A DNA stretch of 60,242 bases from Bacillota bacterium (GTDB lineage Bacteria; Bacillota; Clostridia; Christensenellales; CAG-138): positions 1-60,242 of the forward strand of contig JAEWUO010000022.1 of NCBI GenBank assembly GCA_023459335.1, given 5' to 3'. Shown one piece after another: positions 34,654 through 42,567 of this stretch. How positions within the stretch are numbered: position 1 is the first letter of the stretch; every line of letters starts with the position of its first letter. The notes under the pieces are model-generated. The model worked only from the letters and a program-made list of their open reading frames with translations, was not told where the DNA came from and searched no databases. Both the position numbers and the translations under genes were made by a program.

Positions 34654-36450
34654 ATGAAACGGACGGGTGGACAGATCGCCATGGATTATCTGGAGCGCGA
34701 GGGCGTGCCCTATGTGCTCGGCATCCCGGGGCACGGCATCCTCGGCTTTTTCGATGCGCTTCGCGAGAGCGCGGAGGCGGGCAGAATCCAATACATCCAG
34801 GTCAAACACGAGCAGGCAGCCGTGCATATGGCGGACGGGTATTTCCGGGTCAAAGGCGAACCGCTCGCGGTCTTTACGAGCATCGGGCCCGGCGCGCTGA
34901 ACACCGCCATCGGGCTCGCGACAGCGTATGTGGACTCGACGGCGGTGCTGCAGTTTTCGGGGGACACACACGTGCAGATGAAGGGCGTCGGCGTTTTGCA
35001 GGAGATCGAGCGGTATCAGGACAGCAACTTCATCCGCGCGCTGGAGCCGGTGGCCAAGCGCGTCTGGCGGGCGGAGTCGGCGGGACAGCTGCCGCGCATC
35101 CTCCAAAGAAGTTTCAACCAAATGCTGACGGGAAGGAAAGGCCCCGTTGTGGTCGCGCTGCCGATGAACGTGCAGGCGGAATATGCGGAAGTCGGCGCGA
35201 TCCCCTCCCAGCGGCACCGGGCGGGTTCGCCGCCCGCCGGCGACGAACAGGCGGTGCGCGAGGCGGCGGCGCTTCTGCGGGAGGCGAAGCGTCCGGTTAT
35301 CCTGCTCGGCGGCGCGGCGCTGCGCTCCGGCGAAACGGAGCTGTTCGTACGGCTTGCGGAGACGCTCGGCGCGGCGGTGGTCACCACCATGGCGGGCAAG
35401 AGCGCGTTTCCGGAGGATCACCCGCTCTACGGGTTCCATACGGGTTCCAAAGGCACGCCGCCGGGTCTGCACCTGACCGGCACGGCGGATGTGATCCTTG
35501 CCCTCGGCACGCGCTTTGCGGACGAGACAACCTGTTCCTATCGGGACGGCGCTGCGTTCTCGATTCCGAAAACGAAATTGATCCATGTGGACATCGACGC
35601 GGGGGAGATCGGCAAAAATTATCCCTGCGAAGTCGGAATTCTCGGCGATCTGACGCAGGTTTCCAGGCAGATTCTGGCGTCTTACGGCGCGCCGCGCGGC
35701 TGGAAGGGCGGCTCTTACGCGCGGGAAATCGAGACGAGACGGAACGAATGGCGCGCCAGCATCGGTAAAGGGCGCGAAAAGACGTTCGACAAGATCACGA
35801 TTTCGCAGCTCATCGGCGAGCTGGAAGCGTGTCTGCCGGAAAATACGATCATTTCAACCTCATCCGGCAACACGCAGGCGCAGCTGTTTCAGGAGTATGC
35901 GTTCACCAAAGGGCAGAAGCATCTGACCACCGGCGGATTTTCGACCATGGGCTGGGCGTTTCCCGCGGCGATGGGCGCAAAGCTCGCCGCCCCGGAAAAA
36001 CCAGTGATCTGCCTGCTCGGGGACGGGGATTTTATGATGACCATGCAGGAGCTTTCCACCATGGCGCAGTACGACATCCCCGTGGTGGTCGTGCTCGCCA
36101 ATAACCGCGGCTGGATGGCGATCGAAGACCTGCAGCGCGCCGTATTGGGGAATGAATACGCGTTCGGCAACCGCTTTACGCAGGACGGCGCCGCGTATTC
36201 GCCGGACTTTGCGGCGATTGCGAAGAGCTTCGGCATCGCGAGCGAGAAGATTTCCGCGCGCGGCAGCGTGGCGGATGCGGTTTCCCGCGCGCTCGCGAGC
36301 GGGAAGCCCGCTTTGATCGAGGTTGACGTTTACGACGTTTACCCAGAATCCGGCGGCGCTGCGTACGGCTGGTGGGACGTGCCGATTCCGGCGCATATGG
36401 AACGGCGGCGCGCGCGGTATGAACGGGAAATCACGGAAGAGACAGTGTAA
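34654..36450 (+). CDS. Acetolactate synthase/IolD-like ThDP-dependent enzyme
   Basis: 598 residues from ATG 34654 (AGGAGG upstream). It has three domains of the acetohydroxyacid synthase fold: an N-terminal domain with the catalytic Glu in VKHEQAAVHMADGY, a central domain (about 185-345) and a C-terminal ThDP-binding domain (GDGDFMMTMQELSTMAQ, then NNRGW). It resembles IolD and ALS-like proteins, but it lacks the N-terminal insert of IolD and is shorter. The linker has HVQMKGVGVLQEIERY, a feature I associate with uncharacterised ThDP proteins of sugar clusters. Candidate reactions are C-C cleavage of a dione or of a small 2-hydroxyaldehyde; none is proven. Confidence 0.75.
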   Translation: MKRTGGQIAMDYLEREGVPYVLGIPGHGILGFFDALRESAEAGRIQYIQVKHEQAAVHMADGYFRVKGEPLAVFTSIGPGALNTAIGLATAYVDSTAVLQFSGDTHVQMKGVGVLQEIERYQDSNFIRALEPVAKRVWRAESAGQLPRILQRSFNQMLTGRKGPVVVALPMNVQAEYAEVGAIPSQRHRAGSPPAGDEQAVREAAALLREAKRPVILLGGAALRSGETELFVRLAETLGAAVVTTMAGKSAFPEDHPLYGFHTGSKGTPPGLHLTGTADVILALGTRFADETTCSYRDGAAFSIPKTKLIHVDIDAGEIGKNYPCEVGILGDLTQVSRQILASYGAPRGWKGGSYAREIETRRNEWRASIGKGREKTFDKITISQLIGELEACLPENTIISTSSGNTQAQLFQEYAFTKGQKHLTTGGFSTMGWAFPAAMGAKLAAPEKPVICLLGDGDFMMTMQELSTMAQYDIPVVVVLANNRGWMAIEDLQRAVLGNEYAFGNRFTQDGAAYSPDFAAIAKSFGIASEKISARGSVADAVSRALASGKPALIEVDVYDVYPESGGAAYGWWDVPIPAHMERRRARYEREITEETV

Positions 36451-36463
36451 GGAGGCGGCCATC

Positions 36464-37096
36464 ATGCGGATTGCGGTTCTTTCCGAAGTCAGCGCGCGCG
36501 CGAAAAACGCGGATATTCTCTCCGCGCTGAAGGAGCACGCGCAGCACGAGGTATATAACGCGGGCATGCCCGCAGAGGGCGATTTCGCCGAACTGACCTA
36601 CATTCAGACGGGACTGATGGCGGCGGCGCTTTTAAACTGCGGCGCGTGCGATCTCGCCGTCGGCGGCTGCGGCACGGGGCAGGGTTTCCTCAACAGCGCC
36701 ATGCAGTATCCGAACGTGTTCTGCGCTCTGATCGTCGATCCGCTGGACGCGTGGTTGTTTTCGCAGATCAACGCGGGCAACTGTATCTCCCTGCCGCTCA
36801 ACAAGGGATACGGCTGGGCGGGGGATCTCAACCTGAAACTCGTGTTCCGCGAATTCTTCCGCGACCCGCCGGGCGCGGGTTATCCGCCCGCGCGGAGCGA
36901 AAGCCAGGCGCAGAGCCGCGCGAAGCTCGCGCGGATTTCCGTCCTGGCGCACCGAGATTTTTCGGATATTTTCGCCGCGCTGGAGGAACAGTTTATACTT
37001 CCGCTCAAGGATTGCGGCGTGTTCCTCGACCTGCTGCGCAATGCGCAGAAACAAGACGCCGCGAGGAAGATACTGGCCCGCATCGAGGGCGTTTAA
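36464..37096 (+). CDS. RpiB/LacA/LacB-family sugar isomerase
   Basis: 210 residues from ATG 36464 with AAGGAGG before it. The core (1-150) is the RpiB/LacAB fold with the conserved cysteine loop GGCGTGQG and a later Cys/Ser region NAGNCISLPLNKGYG. It differs from ordinary RpiB by a C-terminal extension of about 55 residues that includes an additional helix (FAALEEQFILPLKDCGVFLDLLR). These enzymes interconvert aldoses and ketoses through an enediolate. In a transketolase operon it could supply a ketose acceptor or donor, as SqwI does in sulfoquinovose breakdown. The substrate is unknown. Confidence 0.82.
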   Translation: MRIAVLSEVSARAKNADILSALKEHAQHEVYNAGMPAEGDFAELTYIQTGLMAAALLNCGACDLAVGGCGTGQGFLNSAMQYPNVFCALIVDPLDAWLFSQINAGNCISLPLNKGYGWAGDLNLKLVFREFFRDPPGAGYPPARSESQAQSRAKLARISVLAHRDFSDIFAALEEQFILPLKDCGVFLDLLRNAQKQDAARKILARIEGV

Positions 37097-37120
37097 CGAA
37101 AACAGAGAGGAGGAACGCGC

Positions 37121-37870
37121 GTGATTCAGTCGCTTGATCGTGGCATTCAGATCCTGCTGATCCTCGCGGAAAAAAACAGCGCGGGCGTGACCGAACTTGC
37201 CGAATCGCTCGGCGTGGACAAGAGCACGGCTTCCCGTCTCGTGGAGACGCTGCGGCAGCGGGATATGGTGCGCGTCGACCCCGAAACGAAGAAATACCGG
37301 CTGGGGTTTCGTATTCTGCACCTCGGCGAGGCACTGAAGGACAACCTCAACGTGATCGCCATCGCGCGGCCGATGCTGCTCTCTTTAAGCGCGCAAATCA
37401 ATGAGAGCGTGCACTTCTGCGCCTATAACAACGGCAGCGTATATGTGATGGATCAGGTGCGGTCCAACAAAAACTACGCCCTTTCCGCGACGGTCGGCAT
37501 GATCGAACCGCTGCACTGCTCTTCCGTCGGCAAGTGCATCCTCGCATACCGGCGGCAGGAGACTATCCGCGCGCTTTTGGAAGATTACAAGTTTACGAAG
37601 TATACCGATCAGACGATCACGACACGGGACACGCTGCTGAAAAACCTCGAACAGATCCGCGCGCAGGGTTACGCGCTGGACGACGAGGAGATGGCGCAGG
37701 GCGTGCGCTGCATCGCGGTGCCGGTCTACGATTACCGCAACAGCGTGCGTTACAGTATCGGCGTTTCGGGCCCGAAGGCGGGTCTGTCCGCCGCGACCAT
37801 CGAGGCGTACGTCCGCCGGATGATCGAAACCACGCGAAAACTCGGCGCGGCCATCGGCAGCACGCGGTGA
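37121..37870 (+). CDS. IclR-family transcriptional regulator
   Basis: 249 residues from GTG 37121 behind AGAGAGGAGG. The N-terminal winged helix (about 6-55) carries VTELAESLGVDKSTASRLVETL. The C-terminal effector domain (about 70-249) has PLHCSSVGKCILAY, GYALDDEEMAQGVRCIAVPV and GPKAGLSAATIEAYVRRMIETT, all standard for the family. IclR proteins bind palindromes near their operon promoters and respond to a pathway metabolite. As the only regulator inside the operon, it is the likely reader of the 31189-31210 palindrome. It is cotranscribed with its presumed targets. Confidence 0.93.
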   Translation: MIQSLDRGIQILLILAEKNSAGVTELAESLGVDKSTASRLVETLRQRDMVRVDPETKKYRLGFRILHLGEALKDNLNVIAIARPMLLSLSAQINESVHFCAYNNGSVYVMDQVRSNKNYALSATVGMIEPLHCSSVGKCILAYRRQETIRALLEDYKFTKYTDQTITTRDTLLKNLEQIRAQGYALDDEEMAQGVRCIAVPVYDYRNSVRYSIGVSGPKAGLSAATIEAYVRRMIETTRKLGAAIGSTR

Positions 37871-37896
37871 AATTCATTTCCCGACATACAATTCAA

Positions 37897-37920
37897 TAAA
37901 ACAGTAAAACAGTAAAACAG
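37897..37920. repeat. Three tandem copies of an 8-bp unit
   Basis: TAAAACAG is repeated three times head to tail (37897-37904, 37905-37912, 37913-37920) in the 93-bp gap between the IclR and Gfo/Idh/MocA genes, ending 43 bp before the latter's start. It could be a slippage-prone spacer or a regulator/phage-free low-complexity element. Confidence 0.7.
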
Positions 37921-37963
37921 TTTTGGTTCAGTCCGATTGCCCAAATCCAAAAAGAGGTGCCAT

Positions 37964-39166
37964 ATGGAACAGATGAAGTTTGTCCTGGTTGGCTGCGGCC
38001 GGATTGCGACGCTGCATGTCGCAGGCTATCAGAATCGCGCGGACGCCGTGCTCTGGGGAGTATACGATAAAAATCCGCAAGCCGCGAAGAAATTCGCCGC
38101 GGAATACGGCATCCCGAAAGTTTACGGCTCCTATGAGCAAGTGCTCGCCGATCCGGAGGTTACGGGCGTGGAACTGCTCGTGCCGCACCACCTGCACTGC
38201 GAGCTGACGGTTGCCGCCTGCAAAGCGAAAAAACACGTATCCGTACAGAAACCCATGGCGCTGTGCCTTGCGGAGTGCGACGAAATGATCGCCGCGGCGA
38301 AGGAAAACGGCGTGGTGCTCAAGGTGTTTGAGAACTTTGTGCACTATCCGCCGTATCTGCTGCTCAAAAGCATGATCGAGCGCGGGGAGATCGGAGCCGT
38401 GCAGGGTGTGCGTTATAAGATGTGCAACGCCTCGCTCTATTCGGACAACATCCCCGGCGCAGACGCGCGCGCGAAGCTGGCCGGCGTGAAAAACGAGGAA
38501 AACTGCCCGCATACGGGCTGGAAAGTCGACCCCGCGAGCTGGCTATGGCGGCTCAACGGTTCGCTCTGCGGCGGCGGCCCCGTGGTGTTTGACGACGGAT
38601 ACCATAAGTTCTCTCTGTTTCTCGATCTGGGCGGCGCGATCGAAAAGGTGTGCGCCTGGATCGACGAAACATCCGCGCTGCCCGGCATCATGCAGGACGT
38701 ACCCGCCGTGGTTATGTGGAAATACGCGGATAAAAAGGTCTACGGCGTCTGGGATGTGACCTCCGCGCCCGATCTGTATATCAAAGGTAAATACTACACC
38801 TGCGACGAGCGTCTGGAGGTGACGGGAACGCGCGGCGTGCTGTGGCTCACGCGCTGCACGGCGCAAATGCTGGAAAACGTTGCCCCGGTGGTGCTCTATC
38901 GCGACGGAAGGGTAACGGAATACTGGGATGTGGCAAGCGACTGGCAGGACGCGTTTATCCACTCTACGGTCGACTTTATCGAATCGATCCGCGATCATCG
39001 CGAGCCGGTGCTTTCCGGCGAGCGCGGGCGCGAGGTGCTGGCTTTCGCACTCGCGGCGATGGCTTCTTCCGAACAGAAAACGGAAATTTACCTCAACGAA
39101 CTCGACGACCGAAAAAAGCGGAAACGGCGCGGCGTTCTCTCGGTCTTCGGCAAAAAGCAGGCGTGA
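37964..39166 (+). CDS. Gfo/Idh/MocA-family NAD(P)-dependent protein
   Basis: 400 residues from ATG 37964 (AAAGAGGTG upstream). The Rossmann domain (1-125) begins FVLVGCGRIATLHVAGY and has VQKPMALCLAECDEM with the conserved EKP-type lysine (here QKP). The C-terminal domain (about 130-360) carries a conserved FDDGYHKFSLFLDLGG segment whose H-x(3)-like helix provides the usual catalytic His/Asp region. Members oxidise sugars or cyclitols at a hydroxyl, and one branch acts as NAD-dependent glycosidases, including sulfoquinovosidases (GH188). Which applies here cannot be decided by eye. It sits just before the sugar symporter gene. Confidence 0.85.
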   Translation: MEQMKFVLVGCGRIATLHVAGYQNRADAVLWGVYDKNPQAAKKFAAEYGIPKVYGSYEQVLADPEVTGVELLVPHHLHCELTVAACKAKKHVSVQKPMALCLAECDEMIAAAKENGVVLKVFENFVHYPPYLLLKSMIERGEIGAVQGVRYKMCNASLYSDNIPGADARAKLAGVKNEENCPHTGWKVDPASWLWRLNGSLCGGGPVVFDDGYHKFSLFLDLGGAIEKVCAWIDETSALPGIMQDVPAVVMWKYADKKVYGVWDVTSAPDLYIKGKYYTCDERLEVTGTRGVLWLTRCTAQMLENVAPVVLYRDGRVTEYWDVASDWQDAFIHSTVDFIESIRDHREPVLSGERGREVLAFALAAMASSEQKTEIYLNELDDRKKRKRRGVLSVFGKKQA

Positions 39167-39203
39167 CGCGGGCGCACTTTAATTTCGAAAGGGGAAACGG
39201 GGT

Positions 39204-40694
39204 ATGGAACGGAGCAAGGGAAAACTGATTCAGAAACTCTGTTACGGCGCGGGGGACATCTACGGCGGCGGCGCGTTTCTGATCTTCAGCATGCTGTACA
39301 TGAACTTTCTCGTGCTGGTCGAGGGGCTTCCGGTCGTGGCGACGAGCGTGATCGTATTCATCGGTAAAATCTGGGACGCGGTCACCGACCCGTGGATGGG
39401 GCGCATTTCGGATAAAACGCGTTCCCGCTTCGGAAGGCGAAGGCTGTATTTTCTGATTGGCATCATTCCGGTGTTCGTGTCGTTCATCATGATGTTCTAC
39501 TCCTTCGGGATGCAGTCCACGCTCGCGAAGGTCATGTACTATACGTTCGCCTATATGTTTTTCGGTACGGCGTTTACCATCGTCATGGTACCGTATAACG
39601 CGATCCTGTCGGACATGACGAGCGACTACAACGAACGAACGAGTTTTACGACGGTGCGCATGCTCTTTTCCGGAGGCGCGGCGCTCGTCGCGGCGGTCGT
39701 GCCCGGCATGCTGATCAAGGCCGTCGGCGGCGGCGTCAACGGCCCCGCGCAGAAGGGCGGCTATCTGCTGATGGCGCTGGTCATGGCGACGATCTTCGGC
39801 CTCTGCTGGCTGTTTACGTTCCTTGGCACACGGGAAAAGGAAAACCTGCCTCCGCCGGAGCCGATCACCGTCCGCGACTGGCTCAGCCCGTTTGCCAACA
39901 AGGCGTACCGAAACTATCTCGGTATCTTCCTTTCATTTCAGGTCGGCGTCGACCTTGTGCTCGCGCTGATCATCTTTTATATCGATATCGTCGTGATGCA
40001 GTATGCAAACTACGAGCTGATCATGGGTGTGCTGCTCGTGTTTTCGATGATTTTCATGGCGGTTATGGGCATGGTCGCGCGGAAGAAAGGAAAGGCGTTT
40101 CCGCTGTTTATCGGCATGCCGGTGTGGATCCTGACCATGCTTGCGTTCCTCTTTATCAAGAGCGACACGCCGGTGATCGTGCTCTGCATCCTCGCGGCGC
40201 TGATTGCGGTCGGGTCCGCCTCCGGTAATCTGGCCACCTGGTCGATGCTGACGGACATTTACGACATCGACGAAATCCGAACCGCCAAGCGCAGGGAAGG
40301 TGTGTACAGCGGATTAACGACGTTCCTTCGTAAATTTGCGAGCGGTGTTGCGGTGCTGCTGCTCGGATTCGGCCTGCGGGCGATGGGGTTCGACCAAACG
40401 CAGTATAATATGCTCAAGTCGACATCAACGAATTTTGATCCGGCGTCCTACGCGCAGAGCGCGCTGGTTTCCGGCATTAAGTGGATGTTTGTGCTGATCC
40501 CGGTGGTGCTGCTGAGCGTATGCCTGTTTTTCGCGATCCGCAACAAGGTGAATAAACGCCGCTTCGACGCGATCCTGAGCGGCATCGACGCGTTCCAAGC
40601 GAAGGGCAGCCTCGCTTCGCTTTCCCCCGATGCGCGCGCGGATATCTTCGCGGTCACAGGGGAACCGGAGGAACAGCTCTGGGGCGGGAAATAA
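39204..40694 (+). CDS. GPH-family (glycoside-pentoside-hexuronide) sugar symporter
   Basis: 496 residues with about twelve transmembrane helices. The start (LIQKLCYGAGDIYGGG) and the loop between helices 2 and 3 (GKIWDAVTDPWMGRISDKTRSRFGRRR, of which DAVTDPWMGRISD is diagnostic) identify the MelB/GPH branch of the MFS superfamily. Such carriers bring in glycosides, pentosides, hexuronides and, in YihO/YihP, sulfoquinovose-related sugars with Na+ or H+. It is the last gene of the carbohydrate cluster, followed by a strong terminator, and is presumably its substrate importer. Confidence 0.92.
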   Translation: MERSKGKLIQKLCYGAGDIYGGGAFLIFSMLYMNFLVLVEGLPVVATSVIVFIGKIWDAVTDPWMGRISDKTRSRFGRRRLYFLIGIIPVFVSFIMMFYSFGMQSTLAKVMYYTFAYMFFGTAFTIVMVPYNAILSDMTSDYNERTSFTTVRMLFSGGAALVAAVVPGMLIKAVGGGVNGPAQKGGYLLMALVMATIFGLCWLFTFLGTREKENLPPPEPITVRDWLSPFANKAYRNYLGIFLSFQVGVDLVLALIIFYIDIVVMQYANYELIMGVLLVFSMIFMAVMGMVARKKGKAFPLFIGMPVWILTMLAFLFIKSDTPVIVLCILAALIAVGSASGNLATWSMLTDIYDIDEIRTAKRREGVYSGLTTFLRKFASGVAVLLLGFGLRAMGFDQTQYNMLKSTSTNFDPASYAQSALVSGIKWMFVLIPVVLLSVCLFFAIRNKVNKRRFDAILSGIDAFQAKGSLASLSPDARADIFAVTGEPEEQLWGGK

Positions 40695-40715
40695 AACGGG
40701 CACAACTTCTTTACA

Positions 40716-40736
40716 GGCCGCGCATGCGGCCTTTTT
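40716..40736 (+). terminator. Terminator of the carbohydrate cluster
   Basis: GGCCGC (40716-40721), GCAT loop, GCGGCC (40726-40731), five T. Confidence 0.88.
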
Positions 40737-40822
40737 GAGTTTACGGGTAAATATGGTTGATGTTTTTTCGGTGGAGCCGGTTCTTCCTGCGTGATATACT
40801 TTCCTCAGAAAGTGAGCATACG

Positions 40823-41869
40823 ATGACGGACAAAGAAAAATACGACGCGCTGGTCGGGAAAGACGCGGCGTACGACGGGGCGTTTTTCGCCGCCGTGAAG
40901 ACCACCGGAATCTTCTGCCGGACGACCTGCACCGCGCGCAAACCGAAACAGGAAAACGTGTGTTTCTACGATACGGTTCGCGAGGCGATGGCCGCGGGTT
41001 ACCGCCCCTGCAAGATTTGCAGGCCGATGGAGAGCGCGGACCGTGTGCCGGAGGATATCACGGCTCTGCTGCGTGAGACGGAGGCGGACCCGCGGTTTCG
41101 CATTACGGAGTGGGAACTGAAACAGCGCGGCCTCGACCCGAACACGCTGCGCAGGTGGTTTATCAGGCACTACGGCATGACCTTTCAGGCATACTGCCGC
41201 ATGAACCGCATCAACGCTGCGTTCGGTGCGATCAGAGACGGCGGAAGCGTACTCGATGCCGCGCTGGAGAGCGGATATTCCTCCGTCAGCGGCTTTTCCG
41301 CCGCGTTTGACAAGGCCATTGGCGCCGCTCCGGGAAAGGCAAAAAAAGAACCGAAAAACATACTGACGTACAAACGGTTCGACTCGCCCCTGGGGCCGAT
41401 GGTCGCGGTCGCGAGCGAAACGGGGCTTTGCCTTCTGGAGTTCGGCGACCGGCGTATGCTGGAGACGGAGTTTCAGGATCTCCGGCGGAGGCTGAACGCG
41501 GTGCTGCTGCCCGGCGCGAACAGGTTTCTTTTCGACACGGTCCGGCAGATGGAGGAGTATTTCGAGGGCAGGCGCACCACATTCGACGTGCCGCTGCACG
41601 CGCCGGGTACGCCGTTTCAGCAGCGGGTCTGGGCGGCGCTGAGAGAGATTCCCTATGGCGAAATCCGTTCCTACGGGGAGATCGCGGCGGCGGTCGGCGA
41701 ACCCAAGGCGGTTCGAGCGGTCGGTACGGCGAACGGCATGAACCGCATCGCGGTCATGATTCCGTGCCACCGGGTGATCGGTGCGGACGGAAAACTGACG
41801 GGCTACGGCGGGGGATTGTGGCGCAAAGACTGGCTGCTAAACCATGAACGGGAGCACAAGGCAAAGTAA
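40823..41869 (+). CDS. ada: Ada/Ogt fusion: methyl-DNA-repair regulator and O6-methylguanine methyltransferase
   Basis: 348 residues from ATG 40823. The N-terminal Ada zinc domain has C32, C36, C63 and C66 (FCRTTC and CKIC), where C32 is the methyl acceptor for phosphotriester damage. A single AraC-type helix-turn-helix segment follows (about 95-170), then the MGMT domain (about 182-345) with active-site C315 in PCHRVIG. This is the full Ada architecture: transcription activator plus suicide methyltransferase. A TATACT -10 box lies at 40795-40800 with no good -35, which fits an activator-dependent, self-regulated promoter. A terminator follows. Confidence 0.92.
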   Translation: MTDKEKYDALVGKDAAYDGAFFAAVKTTGIFCRTTCTARKPKQENVCFYDTVREAMAAGYRPCKICRPMESADRVPEDITALLRETEADPRFRITEWELKQRGLDPNTLRRWFIRHYGMTFQAYCRMNRINAAFGAIRDGGSVLDAALESGYSSVSGFSAAFDKAIGAAPGKAKKEPKNILTYKRFDSPLGPMVAVASETGLCLLEFGDRRMLETEFQDLRRRLNAVLLPGANRFLFDTVRQMEEYFEGRRTTFDVPLHAPGTPFQQRVWAALREIPYGEIRSYGEIAAAVGEPKAVRAVGTANGMNRIAVMIPCHRVIGADGKLTGYGGGLWRKDWLLNHEREHKAK

Positions 41870-41889
41870 ACGGGAAACAGCGATTCGAA

Positions 41890-41918
41890 AGCAGGGGAGA
41901 AACTCCTCTGCTTTTTTT
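41890..41918 (+). terminator. Terminator after ada
   Basis: Ten-base-pair stem with one G-T wobble (41890-41899 with 41903-41912), AAA loop, and seven T. Confidence 0.92.
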
Positions 41919-41997
41919 CGCGTATGTGCCGCCGTACTGTACTCGAGCGGACGAAGCGAGTAAAATAGTATCCATATAATTAAACGGGGGAACGGAT

Positions 41998-42507
41998 ATG
42001 AGGATCTGCGAAGTGATCAAGGCGATGACCTATTATTTTACAGGCGACGCGCGGCGGGTCAGCCACTTTTTAAAGGTCTACGGTTTTGCCAAAACCATCG
42101 GCGAAGCGGAAGGGCTTGACGCGCGCACGCAGGAGATCCTGGAGATCGCCGCGCTGACGCACGATATCGGCATCAAAAACAGCGAACGGAAATTCGGCAG
42201 CTGTTCCGGAGAGCGACAGCAGATCGAAGGCCCGCCGGAAGCGGAGAAGCTGCTGTCCGGTCTGGGTGTCGCGAGGGAGATCATAGATCGCGTCTGCTGG
42301 CTCATCGCGCGCCATCATACGTATACAAATATTGCCGGATTGGATTATCAGATTCTGATCGAAGCGGATTTTCTTGTCAACGCATATGAAGACGATATGC
42401 CGTGCGAGGCGATTGCGAACGTGCGGGAGAAACTATTTCGCACCAAGACGGGGCTTGATCTGCTTGACTCGCTGTATCTGCGCGAAAAAGACGCCCCGTC
42501 ACGCTAG
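41998..42507 (+). CDS. HD-domain phosphohydrolase-like protein
   Basis: 169 residues. The metal-binding HD motif is ALTHDIGIK, with an upstream His (SHFLKVYGFAK) and a downstream His pair (ARHHTYTN), the order of YedJ/Metal-dependent HD hydrolases of small size. No second domain is fused. A TATAAT box at 41975-41980 lies just upstream with a weak -35. Such single HD proteins hydrolyse nucleotides or other phosphates; the substrate is unknown. It is followed after 60 bp by an ABC-F gene with its own possible extended -10 (TATGAT, 42528-42533). Confidence 0.85.
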   Translation: MRICEVIKAMTYYFTGDARRVSHFLKVYGFAKTIGEAEGLDARTQEILEIAALTHDIGIKNSERKFGSCSGERQQIEGPPEAEKLLSGLGVAREIIDRVCWLIARHHTYTNIAGLDYQILIEADFLVNAYEDDMPCEAIANVREKLFRTKTGLDLLDSLYLREKDAPSR

Positions 42508-42567
42508 GCAATTTCCTTATGGTGTGGTATGATAGCGGTTGTTTTGTAAGAAAGCGGGGAAGAAACC

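Noticed and set aside
34654..36450. Identifying the ThDP enzyme as sulfoacetaldehyde acetyltransferase (Xsc).
   Set aside because: Its N-terminus and linker resemble the ALS/IolD-like group more than Xsc, and no phosphate acetyltransferase gene is nearby.
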